64,000 bases of DNA from CAVYXF01 sp963772335 (GTDB lineage: Bacteria > Pseudomonadota > Alphaproteobacteria > Rhizobiales > Rhodomicrobiaceae), in assembly GCA_963772335.1 (NCBI GenBank), contig CAVYXF010000015.1:124001-188000 (forward strand). Reading direction: 5' to 3'. The translations under genes and the position numbers were made by a program. Below are positions 27,187-36,513 of this stretch, piece by piece (within the stretch, counting starts at the first letter, position 1; each line of letters begins with the position of its first letter). Below the pieces are notes generated by a model. It searched no databases and had not been told where the DNA came from. It saw only the letters and a program-made list of their open reading frames with translations.

Positions 27187-27223
27187 AAAACAAAATCACC
27201 CCGGCTGCGGGAGCCGGGGGTGA
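27187..27223 (-). terminator. Intrinsic terminator for the porin gene
   Basis: Read on the minus strand, TCACCCCCGGCT and AGCCGGGGTGA form an 11-bp stem with one bulged base and a CCCGC loop, followed by TTTTGTTTTG. It lies about 110 bases past the porin stop. The remainder of 26972-27332 has no gene that I can see. Confidence 0.75.
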
Positions 27224-27332
27224 ATCGTTGCGCGTTACCCGAGCCAGATAACAGGACCGGCGACCTAATCGGAACGGGACCACCTTTGGGGGCAGGCGAT
27301 CCCGTCTTTTTCCAGCCCGGACCTAAAGCTCG

Positions 27333-28610
27333 TTAGAATTTGATATGCGAGCCGATGATCAGCGCGAAATGATCTTCGGTGTCCAGGGTGGCCCCATCGA
27401 CGTCCAGATCAGAGTCGAAGAACTGAGCCACCGCATAGAGGTTCAGAGCAGCCGAGTCGAAGCTCTGCACGATACCGAGACCCCAGACGTTTGCCTCGCT
27501 GGAGGTTAGGATATCACCCCCTCCGAGACCCGGCGCACCCTGAGACCGTGAGGTAATACCGGTGTCCACCGTGAACCCCTGGCCCTCGCCAAACCCCTCG
27601 AAGTGCGCATAGTCAGCCCACAGCGTGGTCGCGCCATAGCTGAACCAGTTCCGGGAAATACCACCCTGCACGTACCAGTTCGATGCATCCGACAGATCGT
27701 CGTCTTCGAACTCGCGATTGGCGGCGGCAAACGTCACGAACAGACCGGTCGGGACGTGCTGCAAGGAGATGGAGCCCGAGATCTGCTCGTGATTTGCGGA
27801 TGAGCCGTCAGGGTTGAAGCCGTCAGTCTGGTCATCGAGATAGCCGATGCCAGCGGCGATCTTGATGGAGTTCCACTCTTTCTCGTAATGCAGCGCGATA
27901 TCCCAGACGTCGTTATCGCCCCACGAAGCCGACAGAATGAAGCCATAAACGGCCGGGCTGTCGTAGCGAACGATATCGTCCTGCGAACCACCGATGGCAC
28001 CCAGAACGTCCTGCCAGCGGATGTTGGTGAAGCTTTCGTCCGCACCGTTCCGCAGGAAGAAAGCACCAGCATAATGGGTCTTGGCGACCGTAGCATAGGT
28101 CGTGACGACGCTGATTTCGTTGATGCCGTCCGTCGGCTGGCTCAGCTGGCCGATCGACACGCGGCCAAGCCGCTCGCTTTCGATGTAGAGGCCGTTCTGA
28201 CGGATGTTGAAGCCGGCATTGTTAGCGCCTTCGTCATTGAACTGATCGACGGCGTTTGACGCAGAGTCAACGACGTTGAACTCCATGATGTAGCCGGCTG
28301 TCCAACCGGGCTTCATCTGGGCTTTGCCGGTGAAGCGGAAGCGCGAGCCGTCCGAGTCCGGATCGACGACATACGCGTCCGAATCGACACCGTCGTCCCA
28401 GATCAGCAATGCGCGGTTGACCTGGCCGGAAATCTGCAGCGACACCACGCGGTTGCCTTTACGGGCCGTGGTGGCCTCGAGTTCGGCTACACGCTCTTCG
28501 AGGTCGCCGCAGCAGCCGCCGCCGAGATCCGCCGCATAAACGGCACTTGGCAGTGCCCCGTAGATGAGTGCGGCAGTCGCCGCCGATAAGAAAAGTCTAC
28601 CCCTATTCAT
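27333..28610 (-). CDS. Porin, alphaproteobacterial type
   Basis: Outer-membrane beta-barrel channel. ATG 28610 opens a signal peptide (MNRGRLFLSAATAALIYGAL, cleavage after SAVYA). A short coiled-coil follows (DLEERVAELEATTARKGN), then the barrel with alternating strands and the start QISGQVNRALLIWDDG shared by rhizobial porins. It ends with the C-terminal Phe (IIGSHIKF) needed for outer-membrane insertion. 425 residues. There is an unusual Gly-Gly-Gly-Cys-Cys at the mature N-terminus. Next to the sugar-acid genes, so it might take up those substrates, but general porins are also often single genes. Confidence 0.92.
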   Translation of the reverse strand: MNRGRLFLSAATAALIYGALPSAVYAADLGGGCCGDLEERVAELEATTARKGNRVVSLQISGQVNRALLIWDDGVDSDAYVVDPDSDGSRFRFTGKAQMKPGWTAGYIMEFNVVDSASNAVDQFNDEGANNAGFNIRQNGLYIESERLGRVSIGQLSQPTDGINEISVVTTYATVAKTHYAGAFFLRNGADESFTNIRWQDVLGAIGGSQDDIVRYDSPAVYGFILSASWGDNDVWDIALHYEKEWNSIKIAAGIGYLDDQTDGFNPDGSSANHEQISGSISLQHVPTGLFVTFAAANREFEDDDLSDASNWYVQGGISRNWFSYGATTLWADYAHFEGFGEGQGFTVDTGITSRSQGAPGLGGGDILTSSEANVWGLGIVQSFDSAALNLYAVAQFFDSDLDVDGATLDTEDHFALIIGSHIKF

Positions 28611-28810
28611 ATGTCCTTCTCCCTCCAATCAGGATCGAGCAACGCGCTTGTGTTCGGAGCCGAGCGGGGTGGAGAGAGCGTGCGCAGCACTTACGGCCTG
28701 CCGGTAATCGGCCGAAGCATCGCCGCCATTCGCGCGATGCGTGCCTTTGCACGTTGGTGACATTGATACCCCTCCACCGCCCCATACAAGGGCGCCGTCC
28801 CCAAGCTGAC

Positions 28811-28837
28811 CGTTACAAGGCCCATTTTGCCTGTCAA
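28811..28837 (-). promoter_or_regulatory. Candidate promoter of the porin gene
   Basis: On the minus strand a perfect -35 hexamer TTGACA (28832-28837) is followed after 15-16 bases by a poor -10 (GTAACG, 28811-28816). Only the -35 is convincing, which is common in this bacterial class. It would give a leader of about 200 bases. The 348-bp region 28611-28958 between porin and the DeoR-type gene holds no gene. Confidence 0.35.
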
Positions 28838-28958
28838 TCAAAAATCTTCAAAAGCAAGCAGGGGGTGGACATAATCCGTAAAATTCCGATCATATTCCTG
28901 AGCGATTGTGATTGACGAAACACAGTAGCCGATGCGTTAATCCCCGCTTGGAGGATGT

Positions 28959-29769
28959 ATGCACGAGAAAGAACGTCACCGCATCATTGTCTCTGCAGTC
29001 CAAAAAAAGCCCGTCGTTACGGTCCAGGAATTGGTCGAGCTGACGGCAGCCTCAGAAGCGACAATCCGCCGTGACATCGCAGCTCTCCACATACAGCAGC
29101 GTCTGCGCCGGGTTCGAGGCGGAGCGGAAAGCATGGCGCCGGCCCCTTTCGTGGCGCCGGCCGGCCGGCCCAACGGCATCAGTGACACGACAAACAGCGC
29201 CAAGCAGCGTGCCATCGCGCGCAAGGCCGTCGAGCTGTGTTCCGACGGCGAGCCGATCATCATCAATGCCGGCACGACCACTTTCCAGATGGTGCATTTT
29301 CTGCAAAGCCGGCGGATGCCGATTCTGACCAATTCCTTCGTAATCGCCGAGCATCTGCTGCGCCATTCGAAGAACACCGTACTGCTGCCGGGGGGCACCA
29401 TCTACCGCGAGCACAATATCATTCTCTCTCCGTTCGAGAATGACGTGACGCGCAATTTCTATGCGCGGCGGATGTTCATGGGGGCGCAGGGCCTCAATCC
29501 GCTGGGCCTGATGGAAGGCGACCCGCTGCTCATCCAGGCCGAGCAGAAGCTGATCGACCAGGCGGAAGAGCTGGTCGTGCTCGTCGAACTCGGCAAAATT
29601 TCGCCAGCGCTCCAGCCTTATTCTTTGCCCGCTGTCGAGGATTTCCGTTGTCATCACCGATGACGGCATCGAGGCTCGCGAAGCCAAGATGCTGGAAACC
29701 GCGGGCGTCGATCTCATCATTGCTCATGCCTCTCAAGAGACAGAAGAGGAAGCGTCGCTGCAGGTGTGA
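28959..29769 (+). pseudogene. DeoR/GlpR-family transcriptional regulator, frameshifted near the C-terminus in this sequence
   Basis: DNA-binding regulator that senses a phosphorylated sugar. The N-terminal winged helix is typical (MHEKERHRIIVSAVQ, VTVQELVELTAASEATIRRD, then RLRRVRGGAE). The sensor domain has INAGTTTFQMVHFL and LPGGTIYREHN. The open frame ends early after KISPALQPYS. Dropping one A from the AAAA run at 29594-29597 restores SSLILCPLSRISVVITDDGI and a normal end at 29767-29769, about 269 residues. Divergent from the porin and facing the alcohol dehydrogenase; it may control the sugar-acid genes or the dehydrogenase. Confidence 0.85.
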
Positions 29770-29911
29770 ATGCGCCGCCGAGCGCCCCATCGAAACACCG
29801 CAGGCGTAAACCTCAATTCACAGTGCCCCCTGCCCGGGAATTGCGCCTGTCGGCACTTTTGCCGAGCTGCAACTTTGCTGAGCGGGCTCCGCCTGCGTAT
29901 GGCACGCGTCT

Positions 29912-31039
29912 TCAGACCATCACCTCGTCGAGCAGCGCCCGATAATCCGCGGGCGAGGCTTGCCGTGGATTGGTGGCATGGCTGTGGTCGGCAAGCGCCC
30001 GCTCCACCACCCAGGGGAGGACATCGGGCGACACGCCGAGAGTTTTCAGCCCAGCGGGAAGGCTCAGGCGCCGGTTCAAGCTGGCGACCTCCTCCGCAAG
30101 ATCGGCGGTTTCGCTGAGGCCGGTCGCCGATTTCAGCCGCTCGAGCTTGTCGCCGACATGGCCAGCGTTGAAGCGGATCACCGGCGGCAGCAAAATGGCG
30201 TTCAGCGTGCCGTGGTGGAGCGAAGGGGCCTTGAGCCCGCCGAGAGCATGACTGAGCGCATGCACCGCCCCGAGCCCTTTCTGGAAAGTGAGCCCGCCTT
30301 CGAGCGCGCCCATCATCACCTCGGTACGCGCGGCCAGTTTGCTGCCGTCCTCGACGGCGTCTTCCAGATTGCGCCAGATGCGGCCGGCGCCATCCAGCGC
30401 AATCGCCTCGGCCGGCGGATTGTAGCGCGGCGACAGGAACGTCTCGACGCAATGCGACAGCGCATCGAGCCCGGTCGCGGCAGTAAGCCCAGGGGGCAGG
30501 CCGAGCGTCAGCTCCGGATCACAGATCGCGCGCTTCGGGATCAGATACGGGCTGATAAAGCCAAGCTTGCGGCCGTCATTAAGCGTAAGCAGCGCCGCGC
30601 GGCCAACCTCCGATCCCGTCCCTGCGGTCGTCGGGATCGCGATGACCGGCGCGACCTCCGCCGTGATCTTGGGCAGACCGCCGAGGATGGCGGCATAGCC
30701 CTCCAGCGGACCGTCATGAGTGGCGAGCAGCGCAACGCCCTTAGCGAGATCGATGGGTGAGCCGCCACCGACGGCGACGACGCCGTCACATCCGCCCTGG
30801 CGGTAAGCGGCGAGCGCTGCCTCCACGGCTGCTTCGGTGGGGTTTGGGGGCACCTCGAGAAATTGCGGTGTATCGGCCGGGCAGAGCCCGGCTACACGAT
30901 CGATGAGACCGGTCGCCGCAAGACCGCGATCGCTGACAATGAGCGGCTGTTTGACGCCCAATACGGCCAGCGCGTCGGGAAGCGTGTGCAGCGCGCCCGG
31001 CTCGAACTCGACGGTGGTGAGATAGAGAATGCTGCTCAT
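29912..31039 (-). CDS. Iron-containing alcohol dehydrogenase
   Basis: Group III metal-dependent dehydrogenase, 375 residues. NAD-binding GGGSPIDLAKGVALLATH near 92, IPTTAGTGSEVGRAAL near 138, and the metal-binding helices GLDALSHCVETF near 194 and HALSHALGGLKAPSLHHGTL near 258-277. The second half has the all-helical fold of the family. Close relatives include maleylacetate reductases and 1,3-propanediol or lactaldehyde dehydrogenases, so the substrate is open. It stands alone, facing the DeoR-type regulator, with a palindrome just upstream of its start. Confidence 0.9.
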   Translation of the reverse strand: MSSILYLTTVEFEPGALHTLPDALAVLGVKQPLIVSDRGLAATGLIDRVAGLCPADTPQFLEVPPNPTEAAVEAALAAYRQGGCDGVVAVGGGSPIDLAKGVALLATHDGPLEGYAAILGGLPKITAEVAPVIAIPTTAGTGSEVGRAALLTLNDGRKLGFISPYLIPKRAICDPELTLGLPPGLTAATGLDALSHCVETFLSPRYNPPAEAIALDGAGRIWRNLEDAVEDGSKLAARTEVMMGALEGGLTFQKGLGAVHALSHALGGLKAPSLHHGTLNAILLPPVIRFNAGHVGDKLERLKSATGLSETADLAEEVASLNRRLSLPAGLKTLGVSPDVLPWVVERALADHSHATNPRQASPADYRALLDEVMV

Positions 31040-31068
31040 GGGACGGCCCCCGGCGAGAGATCTAACGA

Positions 31069-31088
31069 GAAGGCATAGGCATGCCTTC
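31069..31088. promoter_or_regulatory. Palindrome upstream of the iron alcohol dehydrogenase
   Basis: GAAGGCAT and ATGCCTTC form a perfect 8-bp inverted repeat around AGGC, 30 bp upstream of the dehydrogenase ATG. Position suits a repressor site. Confidence 0.4.
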
Positions 31089-31228
31089 GTCCCTCTGGTC
31101 TAGCGCATGAAGCCGCTCAGGTAAAATGAGTCTGGGGCCGAGCGCCCTCCTTGCCGCAGCGATTCAGCACGGTTTGCCAGGCTGTTCGACCGCGTGACCG
31201 ATGTCATGAATACCGCCTAAAAGCATTC

Positions 31229-31243
31229 TTGAACAATGTTCAA
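31229..31243. promoter_or_regulatory. TetR-type operator-like palindrome
   Basis: TTGAACAATGTTCAA is a perfect inverted repeat (TTGAAC/GTTCAA, 3-base centre) of the form bound by AcrR-like TetR repressors. It overlaps the ATG (31236) of the truncated TetR-like frame, so that ATG is probably not a natural start. Confidence 0.5.
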
Positions 31244-31679
31244 ACCCTGGAATAGCACCGAGCTCCAGGGTTCCATGAGATCATCTTCGCCTGAGCCCCG
31301 AGAAGCCGGCGCGGAGGCGGCTGTCGCCCAGCTGGTTCGGCTCGCGCTCGGCTATCTGCACTTTGCCGCCGCACACAGTCAGCGCTGGCGCGCCTTGTTT
31401 GATCACCGTGTTGCTGCAGGCAAGGACCTGCCAGACTGGTATGTTGACCAGCGTCAGCAGACCTTCACTTTGGTAGAGGAGCCGCTACGGCTGTTGCAGC
31501 CAGATCTCGAGCCGCAGCAATTCAAGCTTCTGGCGCGCTCGATCTTCTCGGCCGTTCATGGGGTGGTTTCGCTGGGTCTTGAGGAAAAGGTTGGAGACAT
31601 ATCTGTTCCAGAGCTGGAGGAGCAGATAACGATGATTGTCACCGCACTTGGCCGCGGCTTGTTGATCTGCCCCAAATAG
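31236..31679 (+). pseudogene. TetR-family regulator remnant, DNA-binding domain missing
   Basis: The frame (up to 147 residues) matches the ligand-binding C-terminal part of TetR proteins, WHG-like type: LVRLALGYLHFAAAHSQRWRALFDHR and then LLARSIFSAVHGVVSLGLEEK. The N-terminal helix-turn-helix of about 60 residues is absent in all frames upstream. A TetR-like operator palindrome lies directly at the start of the frame, as it would before an intact gene. An internal deletion that removed the start and HTH is the simplest reading. Alternatively it is expressed as an HTH-less protein. Confidence 0.65.
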
Positions 31680-31706
31680 CGGTTTTTCAACTGCGTGGCG
31701 CCCAGT

Positions 31707-31907
31707 TCACCTGCCGATCAGCCAGAAGATCAGCGACAGCACGACGCTGATGATCAGCCCCGTCATGATCGGCACATAAAGGGTGAAATTATCGCGCTGG
31801 ATCACGATGTCGCCCGGGAGCCGCCCGAGGCCGATCCGCGACAGCCATGGCCAGAGCAAGCCAATTGCGACAATGACAATTCCAATGACGATCAGCGTCC
31901 GCGACAT
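31707..31907 (-). CDS. DUF2905 family membrane protein
   Basis: 66-residue protein with two membrane helices (TLIVIGIVIVAIGLLWPWLS and TGLIISVVLSLIFWLI) flanking the diagnostic GRLPGDIVIQRDNFTLYVPI. This matches DUF2905, of unknown function. I start at MSRTLIV (31907); a start eight codons earlier (31931) is possible. Confidence 0.85.
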   Translation of the reverse strand: MSRTLIVIGIVIVAIGLLWPWLSRIGLGRLPGDIVIQRDNFTLYVPIMTGLIISVVLSLIFWLIGR

Positions 31908-32059
31908 CTTAACCCGGCTGGGGTCAGGCAAACCAGCGCAACATTATATCATAGATCCTGCCGCGCTTCCTCGATCGCTGTTATCCCCGGCGGGCAAAGA
32001 AGCTTGCCCGCTTGATCGGCTGCTTTAGCCGGGAATTCTATTCCCCTCGCAAAGTTGCC

Positions 32060-32458
32060 CTATGCATCCGGCCCACGTATGGCGCGGTCGACACTCCAGG
32101 GGCCGGCGCCTGCCGCGGACAGATAGAGGAATACGAAGCAGTACAGCACCGCCAACTCGCCGCCATTGAGGACTGGATAGAAGCCCTGCGGATAATGGGC
32201 GACGAAATAGGCGACCGCCGCCATGCCGGACAGGATGAATGCCGTCGGCCGCGTGAACAGCCCGATCACCAGCAATATGCCGCCAACCAGCTCGAGAATT
32301 CCGGCGAAACCGCCGAGCGTCGCCGGAGAGGCGTTGTTCATTGGACCGATCGGGAAGTTCAGATATTTGCCAGTGCCATGCTGCAAGAGCAAAAGACCCG
32401 ACATGAAGCGCAGCACACTTAACAGCGGGCCTGTGTAAGGGCTCATAAAATCCATCAA
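32060..32458 (-). CDS. DoxX family membrane protein
   Basis: 132 residues with four membrane segments. It has the DoxX pattern: RFMSGLLLLQHGTGKYLNF near the N-terminus, GGFAGILELVGGILLVIGLF, AFILSGMAAVAYFVAHYPQG and GGELAVLYCFVFLYLSAAG. DoxX proteins are linked to thiosulfate or quinone-dependent redox reactions in a few organisms, but most members have no known role. Single gene, with 230 bp of gene-free DNA upstream before the divergent AsmA-like gene. Confidence 0.88.
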   Translation of the reverse strand: MMDFMSPYTGPLLSVLRFMSGLLLLQHGTGKYLNFPIGPMNNASPATLGGFAGILELVGGILLVIGLFTRPTAFILSGMAAVAYFVAHYPQGFYPVLNGGELAVLYCFVFLYLSAAGAGPWSVDRAIRGPDA

Positions 32459-32689
32459 TTTCCCCCTCAGGATCAGCGATCAGTCGCGAGGCAAACATAA
32501 GCCGGGTTGCCGCAGATCCGCAGTTCACGATGTTGGGAGATCATGTGAAATGCCGGGAATGGCGCAAACTGACGCGCATTTGTAAACATGCGGGGCAACT
32601 TCCGCGCTAGTAATAGAGATGTGGTCGATTCTCGCGAAGCATCTCAAGCGGTACCACCATCCAGTTAGGTTCCGCGCCCAAGACAACGG

Positions 32690-34465
32690 GTGATCATGAT
32701 CCGAAAGCCGCTCGCCGCGTTGCTCGCTGTTCTCGCTGTGCTCATCATCGCCGTCCTGGTCCTGCCCCGGATCATGCCTGACGACTACACGCGCCGGCAG
32801 ATGACGCGGGCGCTCGAACGCGAGACCGGCATCGAACTCGAGCGAGCCGACAGCATTCGGGTGGCGCTCTTCCCACGCCTTGCGATCGTCCTCGAGCAGG
32901 TGGCGCTCCGCACCGCTGCCTCCCCGGAGGCCCCTGCCGTTACCGCAGAACGTGTGGTCGCGGACATCGACCCCAGGTCGCTGTTCGCACGGCGTCTGAA
33001 GCTGGATCGGCTCCTGATCGAGAAGCCCTCCGTGCTGTTCCATCTCAACGCCTCAGGCCAGAGAAATTGGGATTTTGGCGCGCTCAGCGAGAAAAAGCTC
33101 GCGCGCGTGGCCTCTCTCGGCGATGCCTCGCCGCCTCTGTTTGAGGGGGCATCATCGCAGATGCCGACTCTGCGCAGCCGGCGTCCGCGCCTGCCGACAG
33201 CGATCATCGAAGTCAAGGGCGGAACCATCGTCTATCTGGACGAGGTTCGCGGCCGGCGCTTTGAGGTGGGCAACCTCAATGCTGTCCTCACCAGCAGCGA
33301 GTCCGATGGCACCGCAGCGCTCGAGGGTGGCTTCCGGCTTGCCGGGGAGGACGTTGCGCTGCATGCCTCGCTTCACGAGCGGATCAGCCTCAGCGAGCCT
33401 GCGGCGCCCTTGCGGGTCGAGATCGGCACGCGGGCGGGATCGGCTGTTTTCGACGGAGTCGCCTTATGGAAGGAGGATCGGGCTCTGCGCGGCCAGCTTC
33501 GCCTCGATTTGACCTCGGGCGCCACGTTGAGTGACTGGCTGGGCGAGAGGGGACGCGCATTTGCTGCGCTGGACCGTGTAAGCCTTGGTGGCATGCTGGT
33601 GGTCGAGGAGCAGCGAGCCTCGTTCAATGACGGCCGGCTGCAGGCCGGCGATGCGACCGGCGAACTCGATCTCTCCGTCGATTTCGATGGCCGCGGGCGC
33701 TTCAACCTGCACAGCCTCTATCTATATGGCGGCCGAGCGAGCGGGCGAATGACCATCGATGCCCGCCAGCCTGCGGCGGTGGTGGCTGGCACCTTCGAGA
33801 TGAGCGACGTCGACAGCCTCGCGCTGTTCAAGGATCTCTCCGGCTTCGACTGGCTCTCAGGACGCAGCGCCGCCACGCTGAACATTGCCGGCGGCGGCAA
33901 GAACGTCGCCGAGGTCCTCGCAACGCTGACCGGCGAGGGCTGGCTTTCCGTGACTGACGGCGCCATCGAAGGGCTCGATCTGCCAGAGCTGATCGCCAAG
34001 GCGCGCGAGGGCGAGTTCAAGACCTGGCGCCGCCACATGAGCCAGCGAACCCGGTTCGACAATCTCACCTCCGCCTTCACGCTCGATAAGGGGGTCGCCA
34101 AGAGCCGCGAATTGACGCTGACCGGCCCCGGTATCGCCGCGACAGGTGAGGGGGAAACAAATATCCCCACCCAGTCGATCGATTATCAGCTGAAGGTAAA
34201 GGTCCAGGCCGCGACGGAAGAGGAGCGGGCCAATGCCGAGGACGGACAGGTCGGGATTCCACTGATCTTGCGCGGGCCCTGGGAGAAGCCGGACATCTAT
34301 CCCGATCTGGACAAGGTGCTGCACGATCCCAAAGCTCTCGGCGATGCGGCGCGAGCGCTCGGCAAAACGGTGGAGAAATTCACCGACGGCAGGATCAAGT
34401 CCGACGACTTGGGCCGGGCGCTGGAGTTGCTGTTCGGCGGCAAGAAGAAAAAGAAAAGCGAATAG
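32690..34465 (+). CDS. AsmA family protein
   Basis: Inner-membrane-anchored periplasmic protein of the AsmA group, which bridges the periplasm and is linked to outer-membrane lipid homeostasis. One N-terminal helix (LLAVLAVLIIAVLVLPRIM) is followed by the characteristic start DDYTRRQMTRALERETGIEL. Long beta-rich repeats come next, then the C-terminal AsmA_2 region (LTGEGWLSVTDGAIEGLDLP, then SIDYQLKVKVQ). It ends in a Lys-rich tail (GGKKKKKSE). About 591 residues from GTG 32690; ATG 32696 two codons later is an equal choice. Confidence 0.87.
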   Translation: MIMIRKPLAALLAVLAVLIIAVLVLPRIMPDDYTRRQMTRALERETGIELERADSIRVALFPRLAIVLEQVALRTAASPEAPAVTAERVVADIDPRSLFARRLKLDRLLIEKPSVLFHLNASGQRNWDFGALSEKKLARVASLGDASPPLFEGASSQMPTLRSRRPRLPTAIIEVKGGTIVYLDEVRGRRFEVGNLNAVLTSSESDGTAALEGGFRLAGEDVALHASLHERISLSEPAAPLRVEIGTRAGSAVFDGVALWKEDRALRGQLRLDLTSGATLSDWLGERGRAFAALDRVSLGGMLVVEEQRASFNDGRLQAGDATGELDLSVDFDGRGRFNLHSLYLYGGRASGRMTIDARQPAAVVAGTFEMSDVDSLALFKDLSGFDWLSGRSAATLNIAGGGKNVAEVLATLTGEGWLSVTDGAIEGLDLPELIAKAREGEFKTWRRHMSQRTRFDNLTSAFTLDKGVAKSRELTLTGPGIAATGEGETNIPTQSIDYQLKVKVQAATEEERANAEDGQVGIPLILRGPWEKPDIYPDLDKVLHDPKALGDAARALGKTVEKFTDGRIKSDDLGRALELLFGGKKKKKSE

Positions 34466-34542
34466 CGCGCGGCAGAATTTTCACGGGAATCATGAATGAG
34501 CCGGTGGTGCTGCTTCCGTCTGACGACTTCCTGCATTAACGC

Positions 34543-35592
34543 TTAAAGATCCGGCTCCCACGCGCTGACTGTACTCTCTTGCTCTTCCCCAGCGTCTTTC
34601 TGCAGCTTTGCCCGGATCGCCTGGGCCAGACGAAACAGCACAGCCTGGACATTCTGATGCGAAACCGCCGACAACAGGAACGGCTTCTTCCGGGCTGCCT
34701 TGCGAAGCTGTTCGGCTTTTTCCTCGGCGACAGCCGGCTCGACCGTATCGCATTTGGACAGCGCGACAACCTCCGGCTTCTTCTCCAGCCCGGCGCCATA
34801 GGCCTTCACCTCGCGGCGCACGGTTCGGTAAGCCGCGGCGACATCAGGCTCATTCACATCGACGAGATGCAAGAGCACCCGGCAGCGCTCGATATGGCCG
34901 AGGAACCGGTCGCCGATCCCTGCACCCTCATGCGCGCCTTCGATCAGGCCGGGGATGTCGGCGAGGACGAAGTCGGTGTCGCCGATTTTCACCACCCCGA
35001 GATTGGGATGAAGCGTCGTGAAGGGATAGTCGGCGATCTTCGGTTTGGCGGCGCTGACGCTGGCGAGGAAGGTGGATTTGCCGGCATTGGGCAGGCCGAT
35101 GATGCCGGCATCGGCAATCAGCTTCAGCCGCAGCCAGATCGTCATCTCCTGGCCCGGCAGTCCGGGATTGACGCGTCGCGGCGCCTGATTGGTGGAGGAT
35201 TTGAAACGCGCATTGCCGAAACCGCCATTGCCCCCCTCGGCCAGCAACACCCGTTCACCCGGCGCGGTCAGATCGGCCAGCAGCGTCTCGTTGTCCTCGG
35301 CGAAGATCTGCGTGCCCGGCGGCACTTTCAGCACCTTATCCTCGCCGCGTGCGCCGGTGCAGTTTGCGCCCATGCCGTGCTGGCCGCGCGTGGCCTTGTA
35401 ATGCTGTTGATAGCGGAAATCGATGAGGGTGTTCAGATTGGCGACGCATTCGGCCCAGACATCGCCGCCGCGCCCGCCATCCCCGCCATCGGGACCGCCG
35501 AATTCAATGAATTTCTCGCGCCGGAAGGAAAGGCAGCCATTCCCCCCATCGCCGGAGCGGATGTAAACTTTAGCCTGGTCGAGAAACTTCAT
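34543..35592 (-). CDS. obg: GTPase Obg/CgtA
   Basis: Essential GTPase for late 50S ribosome assembly and stress response. The Obg glycine-rich domain is clear at the start (MKFLDQAKVYIRSGDGGNG). The G domain carries G1 GLPNAGKSTFL near residue 167, G3 DIPGLIEGAHEG near 213 and G4 SKCD near 282. 349 residues from ATG 35592; the longer frame from 35694 has an atypical extra N-terminus and is rejected. Convergent with the AsmA gene. The rplU-rpmA genes that often precede obg are not here. Confidence 0.96.
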   Translation of the reverse strand: MKFLDQAKVYIRSGDGGNGCLSFRREKFIEFGGPDGGDGGRGGDVWAECVANLNTLIDFRYQQHYKATRGQHGMGANCTGARGEDKVLKVPPGTQIFAEDNETLLADLTAPGERVLLAEGGNGGFGNARFKSSTNQAPRRVNPGLPGQEMTIWLRLKLIADAGIIGLPNAGKSTFLASVSAAKPKIADYPFTTLHPNLGVVKIGDTDFVLADIPGLIEGAHEGAGIGDRFLGHIERCRVLLHLVDVNEPDVAAAYRTVRREVKAYGAGLEKKPEVVALSKCDTVEPAVAEEKAEQLRKAARKKPFLLSAVSHQNVQAVLFRLAQAIRAKLQKDAGEEQESTVSAWEPDL

Positions 35593-35696
35593 CGGGCAAC
35601 ATTTCTGGAGAAAGAGCGCGGGGCCTGCGCTTTTTGCATGAAACACTATTACGTTTGCGGTACAGGCTCGAACAAGCGCCATGCGGATAGCCACTC

Positions 35697-36491
35697 ATGG
35701 ACCGATCACGAGCTATCGATTTTCTCACCGCAACCTACCAATCGCTTGCCCGGCAGCAAGACTTATCGCCGAACAACCCAACGGTAAACCAGCGGCTGAG
35801 CACGCTGGTCGCCACGCTGCAGAGTTGGCAGGCGGACGGCTTTGGCGAGGGACTAGCGCATGAGCCCTGTCTCGCCGAGGTCGCGCAGCAGCTTCCGCGC
35901 CTGTGCGCGATCGCCGAATGCGAAATGGAGAAATGGTGGTCGCGGCGCGTTCTGCAAAGCCCCTGCCGGGCGGCGCAAGCGCTGGAGGCGTTCTGGTATC
36001 TGGAGAATTACCGCGAGCTTTGCGCGGCGGAATTGGATCTGCTCGGCAGCGAAGGCGGCGGGCGTTTTGCGTTTCTCGGAACCGGCGCCCTGCCGATGAC
36101 CGCCATTCTGCTGGCACAGTCCGACCCGGCGATCGAGCTGCGCTGCGTGGATTGCGATGGCGAGGCCTGCGAACTGGCGGAGCAGTTGATCTCGCGCTTA
36201 GGGTTAGCTGAGCGCATCACGATCTGCGAGACGCGCGCGGAGAGCTTCGCGCCGGCCCAAGACGAGACGGTGATTTGCGCAAGTCTGCTGCGCGCGCCGG
36301 GGCTGTTCACGGCCCTGCATGAAGCGGGCGCTCGGCGGCTCGTCATCCGCGATGCGGAGGGCGTCTACCGTTTTTGCTATCGCCCTGCTGACCTGCCCGG
36401 CGCCGGTTTTGTGGAACGCGGGCGTGCTTGTCCCAGTCCGAAGCGGATCAACACGAGCCGTTATTTCGAATCCACCCCACCTCACCCTTGA
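35697..36491 (+). CDS. Nicotianamine synthase-like protein (possible metallophore synthase)
   Basis: 264 residues with the layout of nicotianamine synthase/CntL proteins, which transfer aminobutyrate units from SAM to make nicotianamine or opine metallophores. Helical N-terminal part with ECEMEKWWSRR at about residues 75-84, then FWYLENYRELCAAEL at 99-113 (plant enzymes: FPYYxNYxxL). The SAM-binding strand FAFLGTGALPMTAILLA is at 124-140, where plant enzymes have FVGSGPLPLTSIVLA. CVDCDGEACELAEQL follows at 150-164. No opine dehydrogenase, exporter or receptor lies nearby. Divergent from obg. Family call firm, product unknown. Confidence 0.78.
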   Translation: MDRSRAIDFLTATYQSLARQQDLSPNNPTVNQRLSTLVATLQSWQADGFGEGLAHEPCLAEVAQQLPRLCAIAECEMEKWWSRRVLQSPCRAAQALEAFWYLENYRELCAAELDLLGSEGGGRFAFLGTGALPMTAILLAQSDPAIELRCVDCDGEACELAEQLISRLGLAERITICETRAESFAPAQDETVICASLLRAPGLFTALHEAGARRLVIRDAEGVYRFCYRPADLPGAGFVERGRACPSPKRINTSRYFESTPPHP

Positions 36492-36513
36492 TCTGGCGCT
36501 GTCCGTCGCCAAG

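Noticed and set aside
34579..35787. 402-codon open frame opposite obg
   Set aside because: Obg on the minus strand is certain; the opposing frame shows no domain and is a codon-bias artefact.
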